Part shown: positions 1-14,400 of the stretch, in pieces
Position numbering within the stretch: position 1 is the first letter of the stretch
How the letters are laid out: the number at the start of each line of letters is the position of its first letter
Source: Lichenostomus cassidix
Lineage: Eukaryota > Chordata > Aves > Passeriformes > Meliphagidae
Assembly: GCA_008360975.2 (NCBI GenBank)
Contig: CM039188.1
Span: forward strand, 31,337,944 to 31,401,943
DNA length: 64,000 nt
Direction of reading: 5' to 3'
The notes under the pieces: model-generated
The model's database searches: none
What the model was told of the DNA's origin: nothing
What the model saw: only the letters and a program-made list of their open reading frames with translations
Program-made: the position numbers and the translations under genes

Positions 1-3000
1 ATGAGATCTGCTGATGGGAATGCTTTTGACTTGAGCTATTATCTGTGCTATATATCATAAAAAAATACTTTAATATGCACTAGTCTGACAATCAGAGTTT
101 AAGCCTCAAGGTTCCAAAGTACATAATTTTCCGTGTCATGTTAAATTCTTAATATATTTCCATTCTCAGAAGAACTCCAAGTTGGTCCTTAGCCGAGTAG
201 GTAGGCTGCTGGTGTCACAGCTTGCAGTTTCAGCTGTATTGCAGCCTTTTCATTTGCTTTAACCAATATTGCTATTTTAAAACTCCTATGACAAACAGAG
301 CACCTATGAAACAGCACTCACTTCTGAGTGACTAATTATAGCTCTTATTCAGTGTACTGTCTTAGTAGAATATCTCTAGACTTCCTAAATGTCTGATGAA
401 GAAAATTAAAGCAGAATTTTTAGCCTGTTGCAAAGCACATTATCTGAAGGATGTGCAATATAGGAAAGGGAGAAAATATGCGTGTAGCACTCACTATTGC
501 TCATTTTTACTGTTTTATTAAAGAGTAGCTCAAAAGCAAACAAAAATCAATTCCCTACCACAGACTGCACTGTAAACCACATTATTCTCACTTAGATGTT
601 GTAAACCTTCACTACCACAACCCAAACCTGTGGACATGGAGTTTAAATGCAGGAGACAACCAAGACCTGTGTCTGTGAGCTGACAGGGGCTTTGCAGGTG
701 CAGTTGTTCATAGCAAGCAACAAGAGAGAAGCTTCTTTTGCAGTGCAAGGTTGGGGGCTGAGCTCAGATCTGCCTCCTCGCTGATGCTGACGTGCCAGAC
801 TTTGCCCTGGAACAACTGAGGATTGTTCACAAGTTCAGGTTCACCTGCTGTGCTCTAACCATGTCTGGTGCAAAGCTGTAGATCATTTGTGAAGGGAACA
901 TATGGCTCCTTTCTAAACATGAGGATGGAGTCTGTTAGTTATATTTTAAATATCCCAGGACCTCACAAACAGTATTTAAAGAGTTTTGGTTTTTTGGGTT
1001 TTTTTAATCGGCAGTTGGTTGGTGTTTTATCAATATTTTTCTTTTTTTCCAGGATGATCTGTACCAACTGCATGCTCCTAGATTTATAATATGCTACATT
1101 CATGTTTTTAGTTTGTCAGTGCATTGACTTTTAACATAACATCATATGAGATAAATGTTTGATAATTATGTCTTTTCATAACAACAGTCAAAAGGAGATA
1201 AGCTATGCATGAATTCAAAAATACTTAGGTGTCTGTAGAACATAAATCAATACCATGGCTTACACAAAAGTTAGGAGAAAAAAGTGTGTTTATTAACTAC
1301 TGTTGCTTTGTACTAACTTGACGGTTGTGTTTCTAACTTGTTTTGGCTGTAAGTTCTAAGTTTTGGCTGGGAAAAGAGATTTCAGAACTTGCATTTTAAA
1401 TTACAGAAATCCTAATTAAGGATAAAAATTCTTGTGGTTTCTCAAATACTATTTTCCAACAAAAGTAACTTTAATGTATGGCTTAAAGTAGTTTTCCCCT
1501 TCAGGAAAGAATTATCCAACATGAATTTGCTAACAGCATAATACATCTGTCCAGACTTCTTAACAAGAATCCTCATAAGATATTAGGGTTTGGGGGTTTA
1601 TCTCCAAATGATGAAAAACTCCCAAGTCTTGACTTGTGTGTTAATGCTTGCTTTTCATGTTTTGGAAGATCCTGATGTGTAGAGTGGCATCCCCAGGGTT
1701 CCACTCTTCATCTCCCTTGTCTTTATGATCCACTCAGAAATGGAAATTGCTGGTATCTGGTTGAGCTTGGTCTCGGCTGCTTATGGGAAACGCACGATTT
1801 TTTCACTTCTGGATTCCTGTTTAAGAAGAGCCAGCTGTGAGTGTTACCAACAAGCTCCAGCACACCCTCCACGCTGAGTTAATAGTGAGCAGCAAGAGCA
1901 GCAGAAATATAGTTCTTCATACAGGGTCGGATCATTAAGGAAAACAAAAATCAGGAGGGATGTTTCCAACCTAGAAATTGCTCTGGCTGTGGCCAAGAAG
2001 AAAGGGCACCACCAGAGCAAGGAGTAGTTGACCGGAACTGTCAGGTTTATTCAGTGTGAATTCAGAGTTCTGCGATGATTTCTCAGGCTTATGTGTGGAA
2101 ACCAGCAGTGTCTTGCCCATTTCTGCAGGCAGTTGTTGCTTTGGACAGCAGTCCTTGATGTAGATGTGTTTCCAGTCTGACTGCATCAGCTGGCTCCCTG
2201 TTCATGGGCACAAAGGGAAGACTGCTTCCCTAGGGAATACTCAGATGGGACAGAGTTGCATTTCTCTGTTCCTTCTCCTGTTCTTTCACATTCATTTCCT
2301 CTTGTATGCACATATTGCTACATTTTTTTCTGCTCTGGATAATACTTTTATGTAAATTGTTTCATGAGACAGTTTATATTTAAGCTTTATGGAATTGCCT
2401 TCATTGAGCTATTACCTGTTTAGTAGCTGTGAATGAAGCAACTGAAAGCTGATGTAGGTGTTTGGGATATAGATCCATGGTAAAGTTGAATGGGAAGATG
2501 GGAGTGGGGAGATGGTGATTGTGTGAAGCATCTCCTGTGTCTGTGAACTATGGTGGAGGAAAAAAAAATGAACATTTTTGAGGAAGGTGAATCCTAGGAG
2601 TGTTTACTGTTGCTGGCAAGAAGGGGGAAAGATGTCAGATACTCTTGGTAATACCAGCAGAGACATGAATATTTCAACATAGTTAGAAGTGATAAAGGTG
2701 GGCATTAGTGTTCTGCATTCCCTATATGTACAAATTATCCTGGAGAGATCCATGCTCAGTCTCTATCTAACAGATCCATGCTCTGTCTGTCATCCCAGCG
2801 GGAGAGCAAGAGTGGGACTGCTCTGGAAAAGCCCTAATGCAGCTGGCCACAGGGGAGACCAGAAGCCTGAGAAAGTCTGTAGTTTGTGCTGAGAAAAATG
2901 TTTGTCTCTTCCTTTTTCCTGCTTGGAATGGACAGGAAGAGCTGTGAGGGATGGGATCTGCTTGGGAAGGATCTGTGTTGGTATTGCCATGGCTGATGGG

Positions 3001-5386
3001 AGCTCTTGAAGTGTGAGGCTGCTGCAGTGTGGGATGTTTGGAAGAGTTGTTTTTTTTTTTTCCTTGCAAGTAGATCTCACAAATAGAGGGATCCTTGTGA
3101 AAAAGGAACAGTAGCAAAGACTCTGTCCATCTACAAAAACACATTGGGATGCAGAAAATGTGTTTGCACAAAAAGCAAACATGCAGACTACAATTGTATC
3201 TACCAAAAATCAGGCCATTGTCCGTATTTTGGGGTTTTTCTCCATCCTTCCTTTCTTTAACTAGCCATGAGATCACCATTAAAATGGAATATGGTATAAG
3301 TGATAGATTTGGCACTGTGTGCTGTAAAATAGGGAATTATAGCTTGTGCTTATGTATTACCCTGTACTTAATAGGACTTAAGAAGAAGAGGGGATTTGCT
3401 TGACTAACCTTCTGAAGAGGGAAGCCATCATATGATAGCATAATTAACTTGAGATAGAAGACATTTTTTATTTTAAATGACAAAATTCATGGCTCATTCT
3501 TATTGGCAAGCTATACCCAGGCATTCAGCATTTTCAACCCTAAATGCAATATAATGCTGGAAGTTGAACTTTCCCTGTGGTTGAGCTGCATCTCTGATGT
3601 ACCTCAGATTTTGGAGGTCGTTTTTGTTTTAGGAAGATCTTGAATTTGTCATGCCTCATGTAAAGTTGTTATTTTGCATTCAGACTTCTGAGTTATTAAA
3701 AAAAAAAAAAAAGAAAAAAAAAAAAGGAAAACCCCACAAACCATTTAGACCATAGATTTCTTCTAATGGAATTATACTGATTATTGAAAATTACCATAAC
3801 AGTAACCATGCCTCTTTATTACTGTTTGATGTCAGGTACTGACTTTGGTGTGATTCAAGTGCAAGGTCTGATTCCTGAACTGCAGTAAAGCAAAATGCCC
3901 TATTGTTATGTAGCTGCACTGACTGAATTGAGAATATACTTTAAATTGCTGCTATCTGTATGCATGCTCTGTGTGTTCTTATTCAGAGCAGAAATCAGAG
4001 CTTTAGATGTCAGTGGTCTGGCCTGCAAGAGTCCCACAAGGATAAGAAGATAGGCAGAATATTTTGAAAGTGCTTATTGATTTGAAATTACAAAGTCATT
4101 GCACAAACTACTCTGCTTCAGTGCTATTGTCATTGGCAGTACAGCTCAGTTTGTCAAATCACTCCTGCTGCAGAGGCTGACAAAGAAGTGGTGTCTTCCT
4201 GGCACGATTCTTCTTTCCCCCATCAAGTTCATTTCGCAGTGCTTGGCTCACATTTCAAGTTTTATATTTAAAAGAAAGTATGTGTAAAAAAAATTTGAAA
4301 ATAGATCAGGTCGTGGGTTTGGTGTATAACAATAGAATGTAACATTCTAACTTTTACCCACTGATTTTGTCGCTACTCTACTCTAATACTGCAGCCTTTT
4401 TTTTGTAATTTCTCCTGGGCTCTCTAATTAGCATATTCTGGATGAAATTGTGCACTGTTACTGCCACTGCATAAAGTGTTCCTAGGCTGATGGCTGGCTG
4501 ACTTTAATGATCTTGATTCTTGCCCGTAGGAAAAGCCAGAAATGATGCAGGTATAATTTAGATAACTGTGGGATGAACTACCTAAATTGAAAACCTTATC
4601 CTCCACTGCCTTTGGCAAGAATCTCTCCACCATGGTAATAATTTTTCTTGCCTTAAAGGCCTGCATTAGAGGGTTCTTTTAAGAAGAAAGTCCCTTGGAG
4701 CTGAAGGGGTAATGTCCTTTAAAACTGCTGCTTTTTCCTTGGCTCGTGGGCTAGAAATCTTGCTCTGTATTATACTCTTTAATGGCTTGCAATAATCTAG
4801 AATAAAAAAAATATTAAAATGGGCAGAAATGAAGGCAAAGAGATCTTGGGGACCATAGGAAATATTTCCTGTGAGATGTGATGTAGTGCTGCTCAGTTGT
4901 TAAATTAGATCATATTGCAACATTTATTAATTGGGTCATATATCTGGTGCCAAGTTTCAGATCGTGGGTATTTGATAAAGTGATAGCAGAGCTTGAAAAA
5001 CAAGGTTTTTGTTTAAGAGCAATATGCATCCTATAAATGTTTGACAAATGAAAACAAATTGCTGCAATTTAGTGGTTTTAAGCATGTTTTGGTTAGGAAG
5101 ATATTTTCTTGTTATTTTCTGTATGGATTAGCTTAATTTTTATGTCTTCATAGATCAGATTTTGTAATTCAGCACTTTTACTTCAAGTCAGAGTTGAAAC
5201 CTATGCAACCATTTTTTGTATGGTCAAAAAGGAGCTCACTGAGTTTTAATGCTTTAACAAATATTACCCAGTAGGACCCTTCAGTCAGTCTGGACTGTGG
5301 ATTCATGAAAATAAAAGGCAGGATTCATTAGGCTATCTGTCAGAACTGTGAAAGGAAGCTCAGTTATGGTCTGTGTTTCTCTTTAG
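1..5386 (+). other. End of the MGAT5 intron upstream of the first exon in the window
   Basis: This must be intron, because the exon at 5387 starts in mid-codon after an AG acceptor. I looked for the preceding stem exon (the GKLESKVDNL-like segment) and did not find it, so it lies upstream of base 1. Contents are an A-run at 3698-3725 and a 26-bp spaced duplication at 2746-2788. No recognised interspersed repeat. Confidence 0.75.
3698..3725. repeat. A-rich homopolymer run
   Basis: Fifteen A, one G, then twelve A, in intron. No recognisable retroposon body adjoins it. Confidence 0.9.
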
Positions 5387-5463
5387 ATCTCATAAATGGA
5401 GCCCAGGAACAGTGTGAATTGCCTCCTATGGATGGTTTTCCTCACTGTGAAGGGAAAATAAAG
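5387..5463 (+). CDS. MGAT5: MGAT5 coding exon, residues 136 (split) to 161
   Basis: This is the first MGAT5 exon in the window. The acceptor is ctctttag at 5379-5386 and the donor is gtaagtg from 5464. The first two bases (AT) complete an Asp codon whose G lies in the previous exon outside the window. The 25 codons that follow contain LPPMDGFPHCEGKIK, the N-terminal luminal motif of the family, and end in phase 0. Length is 77 bp. The human residue at the split position gives VAD-IINGAQ, and here the text is D-LINGAQ. Confidence 0.96.
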
Positions 5464-8400
5464 GTAAGTGAACTGGTTTTAATCTCACGTGTATTCTGTT
5501 AAAAATGGAACATATGTTGCAAGAGGCCACTACTCAGTGGTGTAAAACAGGGACAACTGAGTCAAAAAATAGTCTATTTAGAACTGTGTGTCACTGCAGC
5601 ATTTCTCACTTCAAGCCTTTAATGCTGCTGCTGCAGAGAAATAAAGTGGCATCCTCTTAAGACAGGAAAAATTGCTATATTAAAATGCTGTGTAATTACT
5701 GAAATACCTTATTATTTGAAAAAGCCCCATTTTCTTCCCCATGATGAGTAATTTGGTGCTCCCCTACCTCAAGACTGTGTTTCTGTGGGTACCTCACTCC
5801 AGCCCTTTCTCAGTTTCAGTATAACATTTGTTGGCAATTCTTTCCTCTCTTTTTCCCACAGCTCTGTGTGGTTCTTCTCTTCCCCTTTTCTCTTGAAAGT
5901 ATTCTGCCTCTTCTGCTCAGGAGTAGGCAGTGCCTATAAGTGTGCAACCAGAACTCAAAATACATAAATCCTGTATTTTACTAATAATGCAGCTGGAAAG
6001 GCTAAATACTGCAAGCTATCAGACTTAGTTGGAAAGGGGAAAAGAAAAAAAAAGGCAACAAAAAACCCCACCCACCCCCAAGAAAAACAAAGAAACAAAC
6101 CCCACCAAACTTGCAGAAGTTGAGGTTTTTGAGGGGTTTTTCCCCCCAAGATATGTTTCAAAGGTAAGGGATAGTCCTTTATTATTGTGAATGGCACAAA
6201 CCTAAAAGTTTGAACCTAAAAGTTCAAGGCCAGGTTGGATGTGGCTCTGAGCACCTGAGGTGATGGAAGGTGTTCCCTGCCCATGGCAGGGGTGTTGGAA
6301 TGAGATGATCTTTAAGATCCCTTCCAACCTAAACCATTTTGTGATTCTATGATTAGTGGGGGACAATAGTAAGATTTCTGGTTGCTTAAATACCCAAGTA
6401 TTTGTGAAATTAAAAGTCTCTACGTTTTTAATCTCTGCTCAGTGTTTTGATCTGTTTTGGCAAACTGGCTGCATAGTGACTATGTATGAAATTATTTGAA
6501 TATTAAAATATAAACCTAAATTAATGACACGCTTCTGCAGACATGACAGGTTCTTGGCAGATTTCAGTCTTGGTAACTGAAATGATCTGTTTCAATTCTA
6601 GAGGGAGCAAATCCTGGTGGGGAACACACAATGCATTCAGCTCCAGCCACAGCCAAATGTCTGGATCCTGATTTTATTCTCTTTTGATGTTTGTCTGTGC
6701 TTGCCTGGCTGCCAGTTTCCATAAGCTGTGCTCACAGCTGCTGTGTTGTTGCTTCCCCAGCATTACTGAAAACGGGGATGCAGTATGCTGATAATTATTA
6801 ATAAATTTCCTGGGGTTTTATTTATATTATTGTGATATTTATAGTCACTTTGCAACTTCCTCCATTATTCTGGGGTTGGGTGTGGAACAGAGTTATTTTA
6901 TTGTCCTTTAACCTAACAGACTTTGTCTTTTGTTCTGTTACAGTGGATGAAAGATATGTGGCGATCGGATCCCTGTTATGCAAGTTATGGTGTAGATGGG
7001 TCCACATGCTCCTTTTTTATTTACCTCAGTGAGGTCAGTAATCTTTTTATCTGCAGAAGGGGAACATCATAATTCCTTCACAGTTTTGGTAACTGTACTT
7101 TTCTCAGAAGAAAGCATCATTTTCTTCAGAAAAATTGTATCGAGAGGAAAAAGTTATTAAAACGGAATTATTAAGTGTGCTGCTATTATTCAGAAACTCT
7201 GCAGGGGTTTTTAGCCTGGAGAAGTCTAATGTTTGTAGCTGCAGTGAAGTAAGCAGCAGCTCTCCAGGGAGTTCATGCTGGGTATCCTGTTAAACCCGGG
7301 TGTGAAGCTCAGTCAGGGATCTTTGCCTTTAAACACTTTCCCTGTTGCTTTTAATGCAGCTGCTGAGGCACTAATGGGGAGGCACTTGGAATGGAAAATT
7401 TAGAAAGTGATCCTGGATGGTACATTGTCCTAAGCAGCATGGCCGCTTCCTGCTCAGAGACTGTGAATTGTGGAATCTGTCAACAGAAAACAGAAAAACC
7501 TGAACGTCACATTTTTGAGTGAAGTCTCAGATATATTGGCTGAAGCCTTTGGTAGCTTTAGGTCAGAACTTAAGCTGGTTTGTACACAGCTGAGCAGGGT
7601 GCTTGTCCTGGTGGTTTTTTCCTATTTCCTGGGTAACACTTGTTTTCCAATAATTAATTTTGCCAATCAATTATTTTGAGCTCTATTACTGGTTTGCAGT
7701 GCATGTGCCAGAAGCAGTTGGGTGTATTTCACCACTCAGCCTCTTCTTTTTTATGAGTAAAATTTTGATAACTTATGACGACTGATCTTAGAAGTAGAAT
7801 TGATGTCAGGCCATGTGGCTGCAGGATTGCAACTAATATTAATTTCATGGCTTCTGTGGGATTGGGAGACTGGGGCTGGGTTTTAAAATTATATATCTGA
7901 GATTAAAACAGTAAGTCCATATTATAATAAATAACTCTGTTGCAATGAAAGCAGATTCTTTTGATTTACTCAGTTGATTGTCATTGAACTTTTGGGGGTG
8001 CTGCTTGAAGCAGCAATAGTTAAATGCATCTCCAAAACATTTATCTGAAGACGTAACAAAGGCTGGGTTGAATCACAGTTTTGACTCATTGCATTTCTAG
8101 CACCAAATGTTGATTTATTTATGGGCTGTGAAGCTGGGGACGGAAAAGATACAGGATGACTATATTATTTATCTTGTTATTTATCATAGAAACTAGAGAT
8201 ATGGATTCATATTCATCTGAAGTTGATCTAAGGTTTCTACTAGAAGGTTTTGTTTTAGCATCAGCGGAGTTATGTTTGGTCATTAGTATTCTGTCAACCA
8301 GCAGGTGCTTCATGGTTTTAATGCAGATATATCTTTAAAATGATGATATATCTCAACTGAATGCGAGAATCTAATATTCTTCATTGCTATTTATTATTTT

Positions 8401-11400
8401 ACATTTCTGATAAATCACAGTTTTTTACATGACAATCTTCTCTGATCATCAGTTTTGAAAACTCAGTTGATCTTTTTAGCTCTTTTATAATTGATCTTTC
8501 ATGGCCAAATGTGAGCAGACTTTCAGAGGCCAAATGCTTGTTTTTTCAAGGGTCTTGGAATTTGAAATTTTTCTTTAAGCAGCAATATCAAATTTGGTCA
8601 ACTTTTCATTCCATGAAGGAACAAAAGTGCAATTAGCCTGTGTGCATATTTGGGAACTTCAGGCAAGGCTCTTGTCCTTACCTTTTTTTTTTTTTTTGTA
8701 GAGTGTTTTCTTATGACAGAATGTAAAACTAATATTGGGTGAGCATGTTATTAACCTTGAGTTTAAATTTGGCATTCTTAATCCTATGATTAATTTCATG
8801 ATTAATGTCCAGCAGCAGAGGTTGAAAGCTTAAATGTTTGCGAATGCAAGCATGAAATGAAATTCTAATAACACTACAATGATGTGGATTTATGAGGTGT
8901 GTTGGCTGCTAGGGATAACTTGGAAATGCTGTTCCGAGAGTAATTTGTCAAAGTGGACAGTGATGAAGAGTTGACAGTTTATAGCATGGTTGCACAGCTG
9001 AATGATAAATGTGTCTACAAAACTCTCGAGTCAGAACTGCTGATTTAAAATATTAAAATGCATTAGGGTAATGGAAAGGCTATTACTGTTAAGATTTTTC
9101 TTTTTTACTTCAAGGTTAGACTATAGGAGTGAGATGGTTGTGTACGTGCATGTTTGAAAAGGCAATATATACATCAAATTATGTACAACCTCAGTTTGGA
9201 AAAACAATGTGCATCAAATTCTGCACATGTCTGCTTTTGCTCTCAAACTCACCTCTGCAACCTAGTGTGACAAGTGTCTGTGCTCTTTCGTACTCTTCTG
9301 GGATCTACTTTTTTTCTTCTGAAGCAGTTCAGTCAGGATATTACATTATCCTCATCTAGCACTCTTTATAAGGTAATTTTAAACTTGTAAACAAAGGAGC
9401 CCAAAATATTTCATTTTGGTGTGTAAATGGGCCAGAACCTGAGACACAGAGTAACTTGTTGTCAGTTTATGTGAAGGTTTAGAAACAAAAGGTTGGAATA
9501 AACCCCAGCCTTTGGGTATCAGTCCTGTGCTCTTATGTTTCCCCCATGAGTGTCTGCAGAATAGAAGTCCTGCTGACAAAATGCAGTCTGTCCCACATCT
9601 CCTCTCCTGAGGAGGCTGCACCAGTGCAGGAGTCAGCAGTTCTGCCTGGCTTTGGGTGGCACTGCTGCAGCAGCTCTGGAACTGCTCCTCTTCTCTCTCT
9701 GTGTCTTGGCTGCTGGAGCAGAATGAGAGGTGAGGGTGGCAGCCCAGGGAGAGCAGGAAGCAGCCCAGCATGCCCAGACTTCTGTGCTATTCAAAGCTGT
9801 CCCCTGTACAAACTTGCAGCTGAAGCTGTGAGAATTTTTGCACTTCTTTCTTGCTGTTTTGCTGCAGGCAGTGGATCACTCCTGGTGCAGGATGTGCAGT
9901 TGTGTGGTCACAGACTCATGGAATGGCTTGGGTTGGAAGGCACCTTAAAGCTCATCTCATTCCAACTCCCTGCTGTGGACAGGGACACCTTTCACTGTCC
10001 CAGGTTGCTCCAAGCCCTGTCCAGCCTGGCCTTGGACACTTCCAGGGATCCATGGGCAGCCACAGCTTCTCTGGGCAGCCTGGCCAGAGCCTCTTCATCC
10101 TCTGGTCCTCAGAATATGAATTGTGCTGGAGTTTTTGAAGACTGGAGGAGATACAAATGGCCTGAATAGCAAAACCAGACTCACATTCTCTTGAATACAG
10201 AGCCAGCCAGGGATTAGAAATAGCAAACATTAAAAAGCAAGTTAAATTTGCTTCCTTTTAACCATGATGCCCACAGAGAAGAGTAACTTCCTTTTAAACT
10301 TAGCGTTTAGTTATGGAAAAGACAGTTGTTTAACACTGTAATGGCATTGGCAGAGTTATCATTTTCATGGATGGCATTGCCTCTGGGGAGAAATGTGAAA
10401 AAAATTAATTTTTAGGCAGTACAAAAATATATTTCACTGCAAAATGTCAGTTTGCAGCTGAAGAATGAAGCTTTTAAATATATCTTCTAGAAAATGAGTT
10501 TTTCACACTGTTTCCAAGCTTTAAAAAAAAAAAAAAAGGTGAAAAAAGTGGAGGGGGCTTATAGATTTTTTTTCTTTTTTTTTTTTTTATCTACATACGT
10601 GCTTTCTCTGGGAGGACTGCTCTGGGACTGGTGCTGTGCCTGTGGTCAGCTGCTAGCTGGGGTACAAATTACCACCTCCCATTGCACCTGCTGGAGCTGG
10701 GCAGGTCTCTCTAAAATCCCAGCTTTTGGATCTCCAGCTCACCTTTCCGGTGCAATTTTTGATACCCACCTTGGAATCCAACACTTCCAAAGATTTAAAA
10801 CTGTTTCAAATTCCAGTCCTTCAGGCTCCTGTGGCTTTTACATGTGTGCTAACACAATGCTGAAGACAATTCTTGTTTTCAGTCCTTCAGACTTGATGGA
10901 AACACACGGCATAGTTTAGTTGTGGGAGTATTTTCCTTCACATTCTTGCTTCTGCTTTGAGGACTAAAGCAGAAAAGCAGAAACCAAAGGCGATTTTGAA
11001 CATGGATTTGCTTCCAGCATGCAAATTGTGGTCTGAGGCACATTTCAGTGAAAACTCCTGGGACTCATAATTATAGAGGTTCCTTAAATCCTTGTGGGTT
11101 TTCTAGTTTACTGCAGTTTGCTCACATCTGTGGGGAAGTCCCCTTTCCAAAATTTTTGCTGCTAATCCCAGACACTGAGTTATTTGCATTTCTTCAGTGT
11201 AATGTAACATCAAACCAGCTTCTTTCAATTCTGTGCACTCACTCAGAAATTTGACAAAACCAGTGTTGTTGTCTGAAATGTAAATCAGCAAAAGTTCAGA
11301 TTTATTTAGTCATTTTACACATGTCCCTAAGAAACTGAAGTGCTAATGATAAATCAGCATTTTGTCCCTGGATTTTCAATTGGTGGATTGGCCTGAATTT

Positions 11401-14400
11401 GGGTGATTTGGGCTCAGTTAGTTTTCTTCTTCTCTCACCTTAAACTGGGATTAGTCTTTTTATGACTTGCTGGAAAAGGCATAAATGCCATTGTGAGAGA
11501 TGAATCAAACTCAGTGCACATTAGTGAAGTCAGACAAGAGGCCATTTGTTGATTGCTGGTTTTGTTAGAAATGTATCACAGTGTCACCAGGGCTGTGGGT
11601 ACCTAACACCCAACATTGAGACTGCCTTTGGAAACAGCCAAATCCAAAGCTGCCTGTACCTTCCTCCATTTCACTAAACAGGCAGGCAGTCATCTTGCAC
11701 ACCACAGGTTCTGGAACACCTTCAAAGTGATTGTCACTGAGGAAATGCTAAACAAAATTTAGGAGTTGAGAAAGTCACCTTCCCAATGGGAGCAGTTCTT
11801 TCACATCAAATTCTCAACGGGATTTGTAGCATTACAAGTTCTCTCCTTGCCTTCATACTGCCTAATAAATTTCAATATGCACCTTTTTCCAAGGATATTG
11901 CACTGGACTTTTTTGTTTGTGTATTTTTCCCTCTGGGACTGGCTTAAGATACTTCACAGCAGCACTGCACCATGGATAGAAGCACACTGAGCAGTGATGT
12001 GTTCATCTGGTGTGCAAAGAGAGTTGTCTTAGCTTTCCTGTGGATGGGCTGCACCTGCCCTTCAGCAGGGTACAAAATGAAAATTATCCCAAGTGCTCAG
12101 AGCTCACCCTTCAGCTTCTCCTTTATTCAACTCCCACTGAGACTCTTTGAAAGCATAAAGGTCTTTCTGAAATTCTGGATGTGGAGAGCTGCTGGCAGAG
12201 TATACTTGGATTCAATTTGGAAGATGCTTAGACTACTCCAGTGCTACAGATGTTTGTCAGGTTCTTAAAACTCTGCTTGAAGTACTTGCTCTGTAATAGA
12301 GTCGAGTGCTGCAATCTTGCATTAGGTTTCAGTCTCTGTCTGAGGAAGAGCCACTGGAACAGATACCTGCAAAGCTTCCATAAAGCAAGTACTCTTCAAA
12401 TGTATTAGGTTTGTTTGAGGTTTTTTCCCCCACCCTAAACCTAGCCATTTACACCTCAGAGCAGTTCAGAACACCAGCTTTTCAAGAGTGTCTGGAATCA
12501 TGTAGCACTTAAATTTCAAACTTCTAAACTGCTGTGCAAGTTCACCTTAAGAAGCTGGCTATTTATACTCCAGGCTGTGCTGTGACTAATGTGATTCCAA
12601 ACCAAGCAGGGAGCACTTGACTTCTCAGGTGGACACAGTTTCCTGAGCAAGATCAAAGACTACTTAATGCATTTGATTGGCATTGAATTCAGTGCCAGGA
12701 ACAGGAGGCACAGCTGGTCTTATTCAAAAATATGACAGTACAAAGATAAATATAGTGTGTTCTGAATAATAGCTTAGCATTTATATCATTCATCCAAAAA
12801 ATGGTCTGTCTTCAAATCTGCAGTTGCTGCTTCCCAACAGTCATCTTTAACTGCTAATCTGTCTGGTATCACATCCTTCCTATTAAATAATTTACATGAC
12901 AGTGCAACAGTAGGTTGCTATGGAGAGAATAAGCTGGAGAAAGAACTGATGGTAACCCAGTGAGAGGAAGGTGGTGCTGGAAAGGGGGAAGAGGAGTCCT
13001 GGTTCCTTCTTTGGAGCCAACTTCAGTGTTTGGTCTTAAATGATTGAATGAACAAGTTGAAGCACAGGATTCAAATGAGCATCACTGCCCTCCCTCACTT
13101 GGCTCAAATTGGTGTGTGTAGATATTTTGTATCTAAAAAAATATAAAGCTGAAGTATTTGTGAATTTCTGATGGAGTTTTCATCTAGACCCACTTTAGTG
13201 ATATCATAATCCTTTCTGCCATCATTGCTAAAGATCAATAAGGAAAAATGAGTGCCAGATCAACTGCAGACACTGATATTACTTTGAAGCTACTCCTTAA
13301 GTGTTTATTTATGATGAGAATTACTGTAATTTAATTTAGACTAGAGGGAATATTTCTAAAAGCACAAAAGAACTGTATTTGTTTTTCAGTCAGTGAGGCA
13401 TGCAGCTAACTGTCCTTGGCAGCCCTGAAAAATCTGCAATTCCTTTAGGATGCCTTGTGGTGCAATGTGAAATACATGAAGTCAGAAAAGGGGCACGTAC
13501 AGTAGTCCTTGAAATGTCATATCTTAATTTAGATCAGTTCTAATGCTAGGAATAATGCAAAATTTGTACTGTTAAAACAAAACAACGAAGAACAAACCAG
13601 AGAGAGTTTGTGACTGTGCCTGATTTGTTACATGGAGCTTGCAACTCTTTTCTGGCACAACTTTATAGCTGTAAAAGTTAGGATTGATAATTGCTACAAT
13701 TTCTGGTGTGGTTCCAGAGCTGGAAACCACTAAAAATCATATGTTTTCAAAGGAGGTTGATAAGTCACTGCTTTCAAACATAGTATTAAACACATTGAGT
13801 AGGTTAAGTCTTAGCATTCAGAATGCTTTTTTATAATTTCTTTGAGGAACCCAAGGCTGATGCATTTCTTCTCTTTAATGAGGTTAGGGTGGCTATTCAT
13901 TTATTTCCATGTGATTGGCCTTCGAGGCAATCACAGGGTATGATCTTAAGCCTTTAATCTGTAATGCTCCAGGCTCACTGCAGCATGATTAAGCTAAAAT
14001 TGTGTTTTGACAGGTCTGTGATTGGAGGAACCATAAGAGCAACTCTGACTTCCAGTTCTTTGGGAGTTGTGAAATTAATCAGTAGTGATGGGGTATCTTA
14101 GCCAGCTGATCAGTTTTTACATTTCCCCCTTTTCACAGTACAGCCATGTTTCAGTTTTCATGAGTTTGCCTCCAACACTGAGATTCCTCCTTCCCCAGAG
14201 CAAATGGTCTCATTTCTTAAGGCAATGAATAATAAGGATTCTCCACGACAGGCAAGATCCCTGGGGAGAGCTCAGGAGCTCTGTGACTTGCATCCATTTT
14301 CTATTCTTCCACTGACTACTCCCTGTTGTACTTTCTCATTTTCTAGACAATAGTAGAAGTATTGCATTTGCATTGATCGTGTTTCTCTAAGAATCACAGC

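Larger units (their letters stand above)
5464..6943 (+). other. MGAT5 intron, with A/C-rich tract and CR1 end
   Basis: An intron of about 1.5 kb with donor gtaagtg. It contains an A/C-rich low-complexity tract (about 6039-6107), a 12-bp direct repeat (6199-6210 and 6213-6224) and a sense-oriented CR1 fragment. Otherwise nothing recognised. Confidence 0.85.

Noticed and set aside
2767..3315. 182-codon open frame on the minus strand
   Set aside because: Low-complexity, no recognisable domain, no splice or promoter context; a chance frame in intron.
1..5386. Possible preceding MGAT5 stem exon
   Set aside because: No open stretch with acceptor, donor and stem-like sequence ending in phase 1 was found.
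9546..10169. Longest open frame in the window (207 codons, + strand)
   Set aside because: Its middle overlaps an antisense CR1 fragment and the rest resembles no known protein; it lies inside an MGAT5 intron.
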